This document shows positions 1 to 6,935 of a stretch of DNA of 21,375 nt, piece after piece. Under the pieces are notes generated by a model. That model searched no databases. It was given only the letters and a program-made list of their open reading frames with translations, and was not told where the DNA came from. The DNA is taken from IMG/VR virus record IMGVR_UViG_3300042934_001373, positions 1-21,375 of that record. One strand, written 5' to 3'. The translations under genes were made by a program, and so were the position numbers. This DNA comes from a virus. How positions within the stretch are numbered: position 1 is the stretch's first letter; each line of letters begins with the position of its first letter.

Positions 1-453
1 CTAATTAAAGTATTTCATCAAATAATCAAGTAATTCCCCTCTAACCTTATTCCCATGATTTTGCTTTTCATTAAGTCCAAGCGCTGTTAAATCATTTTTA
101 GACAAAGACCCATCAGGACACTCGCTTTCTAGTTTTAATTCCATATACATTTCCGTTACACCATTGTCTTTTATAGCATTGATTTCATACTTATCAATAA
201 CCCTTATTTTACGAACAATGTTGCATTTTACTATTTTACACAAATACTTAATTTGGTTTTCTTGATTATTTTTTTGATTGTTTAGAAGGATAAAAGCAAA
301 ATCGCCAACCTTTACCTTCATTTTTTGCCCCCGAGTGTACTGGCTCTGCAAAAATCCGCCTTCATTTTTCAATGCCCCTTCAACATCATAAGCATATGCT
401 CCAGCAACCCTTGGCCAAGTATCCATTTCAATTATTCGATATTCTATACCCAT
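1..453 (-). CDS. Small protein with possible EVE/PUA-like fold
   Basis: 150 residues, not firmly recognised. I chose the ATG at 453 because AGGAGG sits 8 nt upstream; an in-frame ATG at 510 has no comparable ribosome site. The segment around residues 45-75 (KVKVGDFAFILLN, then a charged loop, then IKYLCKIVK) reads like the GD-hydrophobic-strand core of EVE/PUA-like domains, which bind modified bases or RNA and are often linked to restriction. The C-terminus (GNKVRGELLDYLMKYF) resembles the closing helix of such proteins. That assignment is inference. The gene has its own consensus promoter at 585-613 and is AT-rich like its neighbour, a broken nuclease-like gene. The stop codon is the first three bases of the window, so any downstream partner is out of view. 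Confidence 0.6.
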   Translation of the reverse strand: MGIEYRIIEMDTWPRVAGAYAYDVEGALKNEGGFLQSQYTRGQKMKVKVGDFAFILLNNQKNNQENQIKYLCKIVKCNIVRKIRVIDKYEINAIKDNGVTEMYMELKLESECPDGSLSKNDLTALGLNEKQNHGNKVRGELLDYLMKYFN

Positions 454-549
454 AAATCTTTCCTCCTGATTATAATAAAAAAAGACGTTATCAAAAACAC
501 ATGACTTCATTAACTCGCCATACTGTTTTATTTAACATCTTACCCTAGT

Positions 550-566
550 GCTTGGCTTATCCAAGC
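550..566 (-). promoter_or_regulatory. Hairpin in the 5' leader of the EVE-like gene
   Basis: A perfect 6-bp stem (GCTTGG / CCAAGC) with a 5-nt loop lies about 12-28 nt downstream of the transcription start predicted from the promoter at 585-613. It could stabilise the leader or act as an operator. It lacks a T-tract, so it is not an intrinsic terminator. Confidence 0.35.
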
Positions 567-584
567 GGTATTTAATATACCCTT

Positions 585-613
585 ATTATAGATACATAAC
601 ATAATTTTGTCAA
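585..613 (-). promoter_or_regulatory. Perfect-consensus sigma-70/SigA promoter
   Basis: On the minus strand TTGACA is followed by exactly 17 nt and TATAAT, matching the housekeeping consensus at all twelve positions. The -35 box starts just inside the stop codon of the nuclease-like gene (610-1031), so the EVE-like gene at 1-453 can be transcribed alone. The predicted leader is about 125 nt. Confidence 0.75.
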
Positions 614-1031
614 TCATTTTTATGATAAAAACCGCTCAAATAATCAGAAGAATCAGAAGGCCTAACAACATTAATGTCTTCATTCTCAGCAACCAATAGA
701 ATATGTAATCCAACCAATTTTCTAAAATAATCCGATATTAACCCACACTGTCTCTTGTACTTTTCTTGATTTGGAACGGCAATTGCATAGATTGTATTAT
801 CATCTTTCATACTTTTTACAAGCTGACCTAGACAGGTGTTGAAATCAGTTCCAATTGCCGAAGTTAAACCCTTCGCTTCAATAATCCATCTCTCCCCTTC
901 CTTTTCAGCAATTAAATCGACTTGTTCTTTGGTTTTCAACTCATAACCCAACTTGCTGAAGTATTTTCAATAGACTCTTGAACAAAGGCTTCATAAGGAT
1001 AGCAATTTTCATTTTTATATTTTTTGTCCAT
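610..1031 (-). pseudogene. PD-(D/E)XK nuclease-like protein, frameshifted
   Basis: The ATG at 1031 has GGGAGAG upstream and opens 23 in-frame codons (MDKKYKNENC...) that run out of frame near 962-966. The rest of the protein is read in another frame, which has a stop at 967-969. One extra base at about 962/963 would turn ...ESIENTSASW into ...ESIEN-YFSKLGYELKTK and restore a 140-residue protein. The 3' part carries VDLIAEKEGERWIIEAKG, a D-x12-E-A-K pattern (D39, E52, K54 of the restored protein) typical of PD-(D/E)XK nuclease cores. A hydrophobic strand (HILLVAENEDINVV) follows. The family is known from restriction and recombination nucleases; the exact role here is unknown. It is either a real pseudogene or a sequencing error. 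A shorter product from TTG at 951 (113 residues) would still hold the D, E and K but lose the N-terminal helix. Confidence 0.6.
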
Positions 1032-1062
1032 ACTCGTTCTCTCTCCCAACTCTACTTTCATT

Positions 1063-1091
1063 ATTATAATGCAAATCACATTTCACATCAA
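1063..1091 (-). promoter_or_regulatory. SigA-type promoter for the nuclease-like gene
   Basis: TTGATG, a 17-nt spacer and TATAAT lie on the minus strand about 32 nt upstream of the ATG at 1031. Two of the six -35 bases depart from consensus; the -10 is perfect. Confidence 0.6.
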
Positions 1092-1210
1092 ATATATTTA
1101 TGTCTAGAAATAGGAAAAAACAATCTAGATTATGAAAAATCATAAATCGTAAATTGCATTCTAACCAATAATTAAAATCAGCCTTTTGTATTTCTTCTAT
1201 ATTAATATTA

Positions 1211-1245
1211 TTTTTTCAAAATAAAGACCGGAAATTTCACCGGCC
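1211..1245 (-). terminator. Intrinsic terminator of the recombinase operon
   Basis: Just past the stop of the last recombinase (1256), the minus strand forms a 6-bp stem (GGCCGG with CCGGTC, one G-U pair; 1240-1245 with 1226-1231) and an 8-nt loop, followed by TTTATTTTG and an AT-rich run. It probably marks the end of the recombinase transcript and may lie near the prophage edge. Confidence 0.6.
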
Positions 1246-1255
1246 ATTATTTCCC

Positions 1256-2821
1256 CTAAACTGCTATTTCTGTTCCATCCTTAAATGTGACTCTGACATC
1301 CTGTTTGCTGTAGACCGTTACAAAATCCACCAATCCACTCCAAAGACTACCATCGAATTCCGTAAGAGCATCGTTCTGCTCCGCAAGACAGGAAATATAT
1401 CTCCTGAGGATTTCAGCTTTGGCATTTCTTTCATTAATCTTTATCTGTAAGTCATCATACTTATCTTTCTTAGATTCATACTTCTCAATCATGCTTTCGT
1501 AGCGTATCTGGTATTCTTCCTGGTTCTGTGCCACATGAGCATTTCGGTTGATGAGGTCTTGGGTCAATTCTACAAGTATCGCAATTTCATCCATCAGGTT
1601 TTTCGCCTGCTCCTCATGAGATGTGGTATCACACAGGGTTTGAATAATAATATTTATATTACTGAATATCTCATTCTTTTCCGGCATCAGCTTATTGAAA
1701 GCGGACACGAAGATGTCCTTTATCTGCTGTTCAGTAAGATGTGGTGTGGTGCATTTGCATTCGCCATTGAATTTTTGATTACATTGGAATATCACTTTGC
1801 GGTACTTGTCATTAGAATGCCATATCTTCGAACCGAACCAACTTCCACAATCTCCGCACTTTATTTTTGATGAAAAAATACTGACTCCACTGTGCTTGCT
1901 ACTCGAACTGTTTCTTCTCAAAATCTCGGCCTGCACCAGTTCGAACACTGTAGGAGATATAATTGCCTCATGGTGACCTTCAACATAATACTGTTGAATT
2001 TCTCCTTCATTTTTTTTCAGCTTTTTCGTAAGGAAGTCCGTAGTGTAATACTTCTGCAAAAGTGCGTCACCTTTGTATTTCTCATTTTCAAGAATACTCA
2101 TAACCACATCATGATGCCATTTTTTCTTGTGCATCGGAGTTGGTACACCCATTTCAGACAGTTTATTTGCTATGGTAAAAGCAGAATAACCCTCAAGGAA
2201 CCACTTATAAATCAACCTTACTGTATCCGCTTGTTTCTCATTTACCTTGAATCCTTTTTCATATCCAAGAAAATTCTTATAGGCAACACTCGCGTGGCCA
2301 TCCGCAAATCTCTTTCTCTGACCCCAGGTTGTATTTTCCGAAATACTTCGACTTTCCTCCTGAGCCAATGAGGACATTATTGTAATAAGAAGTTCCCCTT
2401 TGGCATCGAGGGTCCAGATATTTTCCTTTTCAAAATAAATCTCAACCCCATGTTCCTTCAGCTTTCGTACCGTGATTAATGAATCTACGGTGTTTCGAGC
2501 AAATCTGCTCACTGACTTGGTAATGATTAAGTCAATCTTTCCTGCAAGAGCATCTTCAACCATCTGATTAAAACCGTCACGGTGTTTGGTGTTCGTTGCG
2601 GTGATACCTTCATCGCTATACATCTCTACAAATTCCCAATCCTCACGGCTTTTAATGTATTCTTGATAATAATCCATCTGGGCTTCATAGCTTGTTGCCT
2701 GTTCTTCACTATCTGTAGAAACACGAGCGTATCCTGCCGCCTTTCTTTTCTTCTTTGTATTAATAGGCTCTGCGGTAAATTGTCTTAGAGATGCAGGAAT
2801 AACCATTACTCTCTTTGCCAT
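1256..2821 (-). CDS. Large serine recombinase with coiled coil
   Basis: 521 residues, full length. The N-terminal resolvase domain (about 27-165) holds YARVST with catalytic Ser35 and Arg33, SRFARN (105-110) and the AQEES stretch (153-157). The Recombinase domain follows (about 180-300, with FLGYEKGF and the LENEKYKGD motif). The zinc ribbon uses C322, C325, C347 and C355 or C357. Residues about 400-490 form a long charged coiled coil, which in phage serine integrases controls synapsis and direction. The protein ends with a VTVYSKQDVRVTFKDG beta-hairpin. These enzymes cut and rejoin DNA at att sites through a Ser-DNA bond. Its ATG at 2821 overlaps the end of the upstream recombinase by 16 bp, so the two are probably translationally coupled and may act as a pair. 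Role in integrating this prophage is inferred from position. Confidence 0.93.
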   Translation of the reverse strand: MAKRVMVIPASLRQFTAEPINTKKKRKAAGYARVSTDSEEQATSYEAQMDYYQEYIKSREDWEFVEMYSDEGITATNTKHRDGFNQMVEDALAGKIDLIITKSVSRFARNTVDSLITVRKLKEHGVEIYFEKENIWTLDAKGELLITIMSSLAQEESRSISENTTWGQRKRFADGHASVAYKNFLGYEKGFKVNEKQADTVRLIYKWFLEGYSAFTIANKLSEMGVPTPMHKKKWHHDVVMSILENEKYKGDALLQKYYTTDFLTKKLKKNEGEIQQYYVEGHHEAIISPTVFELVQAEILRRNSSSSKHSGVSIFSSKIKCGDCGSWFGSKIWHSNDKYRKVIFQCNQKFNGECKCTTPHLTEQQIKDIFVSAFNKLMPEKNEIFSNINIIIQTLCDTTSHEEQAKNLMDEIAILVELTQDLINRNAHVAQNQEEYQIRYESMIEKYESKKDKYDDLQIKINERNAKAEILRRYISCLAEQNDALTEFDGSLWSGLVDFVTVYSKQDVRVTFKDGTEIAV

Positions 2822-4320
2822 GTCTTTACATCTCCCTTCTTGAAATAAAAATCCACTCTGTCATTGAATACCACAGCCTTTTCAATCTCGCAATAGAATC
2901 TCATTTCATAATTGTCATCTGTTCCAAGAATGCTGATGCTTGCTTTTATCAGCTCATCTTCCGTGATGTAACTGATGGAACAGGTATCCTTATCCGTTTT
3001 TTTTGCAGCACAAATCCAACACTTGTCATACCCCTTCTTACAGCAATTCATCCTCACAAATGTGCATCCGCATTCTCCGCACTGCACCTTTCTTGAAAAG
3101 CAATGCTTGTTATAGCCACCCTTCGGGTATCTCCTTAAGTAGGTTTTGACGTTTCCACCTTTCATGCAGAATTCGATGCGGTCATCAAACATTACAATTT
3201 TGTCCAAGATGTCCCTTTTTCCAAGAATGCCTTCCATAATCTCCTTCAGTTCATACTCCCTTATCGGCAACAAATCACACTTCTTTGTTTTCCGATTGTT
3301 GCATTCAATATGTATATAACGTCCTTTGTTATTGCTACGTTCAACATGGTTACATGCATATGCACATTTTCCGCATTTGATTATTCCGGCAAAGAATGTC
3401 TTTTTGTACCCTGCGTTAGCAGCCGTTCTCGCTCTTCTATTTAGCCTTTCCTGAACCGCCTCGAAATCTTCACGGCTAATAATTGCCTCGTGTGCATCGG
3501 AAACTATATACTTTGGAACTTCCCCATTATTGACTTTTGGTCTTTGTACCATTGGCGAGAAATATCTTTGAAGAATTATGTCACCCTTATAGGTTTCGCT
3601 TGTGAGAATCCGTCTGATTGTAGTTCTTCCTAGCAATTTTCCTCTTAAAGCTGTAACATCCTTTTCTGCCAGCTCCTCGGCAAGACCTTTTATGGATGCT
3701 CCGCTTAGGTATTGATTGTAAATATAACGAACCCAAACTGCTTCTTCTTCATTTATAATGCACTTGCCAGTTTCAGCGTCCCAGTCATAGCCAAAACAGC
3801 GGAGATCTGTATTTGGCTCTCCTTTTTCAAACTTCTTCTTAATTGCCCATTTCTCATTTCTTGAAATGCTCTCACTTTCTTCCTGGGCAAAAGATGCCAG
3901 AAGTGTAAGGAGCAATTCTCCGTCTTTGGAAAATGTAGAAATATTCTCTCGCTCAAATCTAACCTCAACACCTATGTCTTTCAAGTGTCGAACTGTATCG
4001 AGAAGGTCTACTGTATTTCTTGCAAATCTGCTGATTGACTTTACAAGGACAATATCAATAATTCCAGTATTACAGTCAGATATCAATCTGTTGAACTCAG
4101 AACGGTTCTTCTTCTCAGTTCCTGTTTTTCCTTCATCGGCGTATACCCCTGCATATTCCCAATCCGGATTCTTCTGAATTAATGAACTATAATAACTGAT
4201 TTGTGAAGACAGGGAATGAAGTAACTGCTCACAGTCCATGGATACTCTGGCATATGCAGCCACCCTTTTTCTTTTTTCTAAACATGGCAGGCGAGGCTCA
4301 ATTTTGCTTATTTTCGGCAT
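2806..4320 (-). CDS. Large serine recombinase with duplicated zinc-ribbon unit
   Basis: 504 residues; AGGAGGG lies just upstream of the ATG at 4320. The catalytic domain holds YARVSMD (Arg25, Ser27), the SRFARN motif (97-102) and AQEESES (145-151). The Recombinase domain runs about 165-300, with ETYKGDIILQ (242-251). The first zinc ribbon is C316, C319, C340, C348, then a helix and a beta-hairpin (VMFDDRIEFCMKGGNVKTY). The same order then repeats: second ribbon C414, C417, C434 or C437, C447, then a helix and VVFNDRVDFYFKKGDVKTW to the C-terminus. The long coiled coil found in the partner enzyme is absent. Duplication of the DNA-binding zinc unit suggests a changed att preference, or a partner role beside the downstream recombinase; this is inference. 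A 35-nt gap separates it from the SHOCT gene upstream. Confidence 0.92.
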   Translation of the reverse strand: MPKISKIEPRLPCLEKRKRVAAYARVSMDCEQLLHSLSSQISYYSSLIQKNPDWEYAGVYADEGKTGTEKKNRSEFNRLISDCNTGIIDIVLVKSISRFARNTVDLLDTVRHLKDIGVEVRFERENISTFSKDGELLLTLLASFAQEESESISRNEKWAIKKKFEKGEPNTDLRCFGYDWDAETGKCIINEEEAVWVRYIYNQYLSGASIKGLAEELAEKDVTALRGKLLGRTTIRRILTSETYKGDIILQRYFSPMVQRPKVNNGEVPKYIVSDAHEAIISREDFEAVQERLNRRARTAANAGYKKTFFAGIIKCGKCAYACNHVERSNNKGRYIHIECNNRKTKKCDLLPIREYELKEIMEGILGKRDILDKIVMFDDRIEFCMKGGNVKTYLRRYPKGGYNKHCFSRKVQCGECGCTFVRMNCCKKGYDKCWICAAKKTDKDTCSISYITEDELIKASISILGTDDNYEMRFYCEIEKAVVFNDRVDFYFKKGDVKTWQRE

Positions 4321-4355
4321 ATAATCCCTCCTTGTCAGTGATACATTTTCCCGTA

Positions 4356-4541
4356 CTATCGATCATTTATCAAGTTAATGTCGGCAAATAAACTACCCAA
4401 AGATGGACTATATTTTTGGGTGAAAATTGTATCAATTAGCCCATACTCTTCCTTATTAATAACTCCTTGCTTTAAGAGGTTCTTTGTAAGACTCATTGTA
4501 GTCTGATACAGTATTTCATTCCGAAACTGCTCTTCACTCAA
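4356..4541 (-). CDS. SHOCT-like small protein of the recombinase cassette
   Basis: 61 residues, starting at TTG 4541 (reads M-SEEQFRNEILYQTTM). GGAGG lies 8 nt upstream of that TTG; a GTG at 4550 would overlap the ribosome site, so it is less likely. The body (LLKQGVINKEEYGLIDTIF) has the short helical SHOCT pattern: 'x-L-hydrophobic-x-x-G-x-I-x-x-E-E-Y'. Such proteins are often encoded next to tandem serine recombinases in clostridial prophages and transposons; their function is unknown. The start overlaps the end of the HTH/zinc gene by 8 bp, which points to coupled translation. Confidence 0.75.
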   Translation of the reverse strand: MSEEQFRNEILYQTTMSLTKNLLKQGVINKEEYGLIDTIFTQKYSPSLGSLFADINLINDR

Positions 4542-4965
4542 CCTGTCCACCTCCAAATCGTGTAGCCACATAACATTCATGGCTGCAATATTTCCTATGA
4601 GAATTACCATAGACCGAAAATGACTTTCCACAGCGCGGACAGATGTACTCATACACAGCTTTAAGTTTTACCTTATCAAGATTTTTGTTCCACCACTTCA
4701 TTCTGCACTTGTTAGAGCAAAACTTTTTCTCTTTCCTTCCTGGGTTCTGCTCCACTGAAAGACCACAGCACATACATAAGTGTATTCCACCATCTGCTTG
4801 AATCTGTGTTTTGGCTGCCTCCACTGCTGCCATTCCAGTCAGATTGTTTCTTCTACAAAAGGACTTTACTGTATTTTCTGAAACACCAAGTACTTGAGCA
4901 ACTCTGATATAGCCGTACCCATTAGCACGTAACTTTGTAATTTGAACTTTCTGTTCTTCCGTCAT
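4534..4965 (-). CDS. HTH plus double zinc-knuckle DNA-binding protein
   Basis: 143 residues. The N-terminus (about 1-42: KVQITKLRANGYGYIRVAQ, then LGVSENTVKSFCRR) is a sigma-70 region 4-like helix-turn-helix. Two CxxC-x(n)-CxxxC zinc clusters follow: C64/C67 with C83/C87, and C109/C112 with C127/C131. The layout suggests a DNA-binding accessory factor for the recombinases, perhaps a transcriptional regulator or recombination directionality factor; this is inference. GGGAGG lies 10 nt before the ATG. The ATG overlaps the stop of the 32-codon leader ORF (TAATG), and the gene's own stop overlaps the SHOCT start, so all five genes of this cassette look like one coupled operon. Confidence 0.8.
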   Translation of the reverse strand: MTEEQKVQITKLRANGYGYIRVAQVLGVSENTVKSFCRRNNLTGMAAVEAAKTQIQADGGIHLCMCCGLSVEQNPGRKEKKFCSNKCRMKWWNKNLDKVKLKAVYEYICPRCGKSFSVYGNSHRKYCSHECYVATRFGGGQVE

Positions 4966-5063
4966 TAGAAATGCACCTCCCTTTGTAAAACTTCAGTTGT
5001 AGGAGCCTTATGTGCATTAGGTATCATTGGTATTGACGCGTCAGTTACCTTCGTTACTTGCAT
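4965..5063 (-). CDS. 32-residue leader ORF of the recombinase operon
   Basis: ATG at 5063 opens 32 codons (MQVTKVTDAS... ending REVHF) that close with TAA overlapping the ATG of the HTH/zinc gene as TAATG. A strong Shine-Dalgarno (GGGGAGG, 5081-5075) sits 11 nt upstream, inside the 3' arm of the long hairpin at 5071-5130. I do not recognise the peptide. The opening MxVTK is faintly like the N-terminus of many clostridial serine recombinases, so it could be a remnant or a real leader peptide. The overlap and the buried ribosome site favour a role in controlling translation of the operon; this is inference. Confidence 0.5.
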   Translation of the reverse strand: MQVTKVTDASIPMIPNAHKAPTTEVLQREVHF

Positions 5064-5070
5064 AAAAATA

Positions 5071-5130
5071 AAAACCTCCCCATACATGTCTTCACTGGAT
5101 AGCCACTGGAGAACATGCATGTGAGGTTTT
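5071..5130 (-). promoter_or_regulatory. Long hairpin hiding the leader Shine-Dalgarno
   Basis: AAAACCTC (5071-5078) pairs with GAGGTTTT (5123-5130). An inner stem CATACATG/CATGCATG and then CTTCACTGG/CCACTGGAG close on a 4-nt loop near 5099-5102, for about 24 base pairs with few mismatches. In minus-strand RNA the 3' arm contains GGGGAGG, the ribosome site of the leader ORF, and is followed directly by U5-A-U5. The element could therefore act as an SD-sequestering switch, an intrinsic attenuator, or a bidirectional terminator insulating the divergent plus-strand genes. The pairing is seen; the choice among roles is open. Confidence 0.6.
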
Positions 5131-5232
5131 ATATGCACATTGATATTTAATATGGTAAAATAATGAAATTTGATATATAATATTTAATGTGTAAGTGGTA
5201 TTAAGCTCAGGAGTAAAAAAGGAGAATGCCTT

Positions 5233-5853
5233 ATGGGAAATTTTTTTAAATGGAATATGTTTTTTACTTCTTTTCTGCCTTTGTGGATATCAATAATTGT
5301 AAGCGATTTCTGGAGTATAGGTAAAACGATTTATGATCTAGTCAATAGCCCTGACAACCCTACCATTTCGATTGGCACACTTTTTATCAATACAGTGATT
5401 GAATTGGTGACAATAATTGTTTTGATTGTTTATTCAGTCATAAGTGTATATAGCATTAATAAAACGATTAAAAATCAAAAATCTGCTCCTAATCATTTTC
5501 ACGGAACAATTACACGAGCTAAACGTGCTAATAAATTGACAGCAGAATTCTTGTTAGCATATATTCTTCCCATGATAGCTTTTGATTATAGCGACTTAAA
5601 GAGTATTGTATTATTCTTAATTTATTTCTCAGTATTAACGTATTTGTGCATTAGAAATAGTAATATTTACACCAATATTTACCTTGAATTCAAGGGCTAT
5701 CGTATGTACGAATGCGATATTACATGTAATGTACTTGGCAAGGAACATCCATATACAGATAGTCTAATATTTAGTAAAAACAATTTAACACAAGCATTAC
5801 CGCACGAGATTGATTATTTTGATTTTGAAAACTACATTTATATTGAAATTTAG
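5233..5853 (+). CDS. kwaA: Kiwa-like membrane protein (KwaA-like)
   Basis: 206 residues, preceded by AAGGAG about 8 nt before the ATG. Four likely membrane helices are visible: about 9-25, 46-74, 103-118 and 123-141, with a basic loop (INKTIKNQK...RAKRANK) between the second and third and a soluble C-terminal tail of about 65 residues. The next gene starts 10 bp after its stop and encodes a DUF4868-like protein. A four-TM protein of about 200 residues paired with DUF4868 is the composition of the Kiwa anti-phage system. In that system KwaA is a membrane sensor that works with DNA-binding KwaB; this is family knowledge. KwaA-like proteins are poorly conserved, so the name rests mainly on topology and neighbour. 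A possible extended -10 (TGGTAAAAT) lies at 5153-5161 and a TATAAT at 5176-5181. The gene is AT-rich compared with the phage structural genes. Confidence 0.62.
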   Translation: MGNFFKWNMFFTSFLPLWISIIVSDFWSIGKTIYDLVNSPDNPTISIGTLFINTVIELVTIIVLIVYSVISVYSINKTIKNQKSAPNHFHGTITRAKRANKLTAEFLLAYILPMIAFDYSDLKSIVLFLIYFSVLTYLCIRNSNIYTNIYLEFKGYRMYECDITCNVLGKEHPYTDSLIFSKNNLTQALPHEIDYFDFENYIYIEI

Positions 5854-5863
5854 GAGGGTACAA

Positions 5864-6805
5864 ATGAGTAAATCACAGCTATCGGCTGCCATGAATGACA
5901 TCAAAGGAAATAAGTATACTTGGAATTTGTATTTTTTTAAGATCAGTCATCGAAGAAAAGGTAACCCCTATTATGTCTACAAGCACACCTTTAAAAGTGC
6001 AGCTTATTTACCGGATTATATGACATCATTGAGTGATACCGTTCTACATTATCAGATTGAACCTCTTGGAACTGTTCAAGAATATGATGGGGAAAACAGT
6101 AAAACATCTTGCGATAAACTAAAGGTGGATAGCGAACTAATCAACGAACAATGGTTATATTTTTCCAATTCTGTATCGGGTGCTCCGAGAGAACAAGTCT
6201 CTGGAAAATACCAGGGATACATACTTGATGGACAACCAGTAATTACTTCTGACCCTTCAATCATCTTGGTCAAAACAGGAAATCCAATTATTAGTTTAGA
6301 AAACAAGAATACAAGAGTATTTAAGCATACAGCTAATGATGAGTTGGAATATCTAACAGATGAATTATGTAGGTTATATTTAAATGTAGATTTTATTGTC
6401 ATAAGGGATATTATGTATTCCTTTAACCATAGTTTTGAAGGAATTTTTAATATTGAAAAGACATTACACCGTTTGAAAAATCAAGCTATTGATGAAATTA
6501 TTTCCACTCAGGCTTTCCATGATTCAGAAAAGGTACAAACTTTTATGAATCGCTACACTTCCCCGAAAACTTTTTTGACATTAAAGGACCAAAGAATGGA
6601 AAAATTAAATACGCCACAGGGACGAGCTGAAATTTCTTCTAGGTTAAAACTATCTCTATCTGAAAATTCCGAACTTATTATCAATGACCAAGAACAAGCC
6701 AATCAGCTAATTAAGTACTTATGCTATAAAATTTTTCAAGATAAAGAAACCGATAATCTTATAGAGGTGAATTCTGTTATAAATGATAATATATTATCAA
6801 GTTAA
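5864..6805 (+). CDS. kwaB: DUF4868 / KwaB-like anti-phage protein
   Basis: 313 residues, close to the length of KwaB (about 315). I chose the ATG at 5864 because AGGAGGG lies 5 nt upstream; a longer in-frame start at 5810 lies inside the previous gene and lacks a ribosome site. The middle matches the DUF4868 pattern as I know it: IILVKTGNPIISL (133-145), then VDFIVIRDIMYSFN (175-188), then FEGIFNIEK (191-199) and a helical region. The N-terminus (WNLYFFKIS) resembles the beta-strand opening of the family. It forms a two-gene plus-strand operon with the membrane protein upstream. In Kiwa, KwaB is the soluble partner that binds DNA and blocks phage replication when KwaA senses infection; applying that here is inference. 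No convincing intrinsic terminator follows. Confidence 0.68.
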   Translation: MSKSQLSAAMNDIKGNKYTWNLYFFKISHRRKGNPYYVYKHTFKSAAYLPDYMTSLSDTVLHYQIEPLGTVQEYDGENSKTSCDKLKVDSELINEQWLYFSNSVSGAPREQVSGKYQGYILDGQPVITSDPSIILVKTGNPIISLENKNTRVFKHTANDELEYLTDELCRLYLNVDFIVIRDIMYSFNHSFEGIFNIEKTLHRLKNQAIDEIISTQAFHDSEKVQTFMNRYTSPKTFLTLKDQRMEKLNTPQGRAEISSRLKLSLSENSELIINDQEQANQLIKYLCYKIFQDKETDNLIEVNSVINDNILSS

Positions 6806-6875
6806 TCAAAGCAACCTTGAGTAAATTATAGAAAGCATATTACTAATAATATTCTGCTAAACACAAATTAACAGG

Positions 6876-6901
6876 AATTTTTGCGAGAGATTCGCAGAAT
6901 T
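6876..6901. repeat. Short imperfect inverted repeat
   Basis: AATTTTTGCGA and TCGCAGAATT flank a 5-nt loop (GAGAT) in the gap after the kwaB-like gene. There is no following T-tract on either strand strong enough for a terminator. Operator, processing site or chance are all possible. Confidence 0.3.
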
Positions 6902-6935
6902 CAAAAAGATAAATACTTAAAAAGAACAATTTTAA

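Noticed and set aside
1535-3096. Plus-strand open frames (e.g. 1535-1870, 1892-2371, 2582-2788, 2815-3096) opposite the recombinases
   Set aside because: They lack ribosome sites, lie antisense to well-conserved recombinase domains, and read as low-complexity Phe/Leu/Cys-rich peptides.
4356-4652. 98-residue form of the SHOCT gene starting at 4652
   Set aside because: The first 37 residues overlap the conserved zinc cluster of the HTH protein in another frame and have no ribosome site; the TTG at 4541 has GGAGG 8 nt upstream.
5071-5130. Long inverted repeat considered as a transposon end or att site
   Set aside because: It is a single hairpin with a 4-nt loop placed on the ribosome site of the leader ORF; no matching copy was seen elsewhere in the window and no transposase is present.
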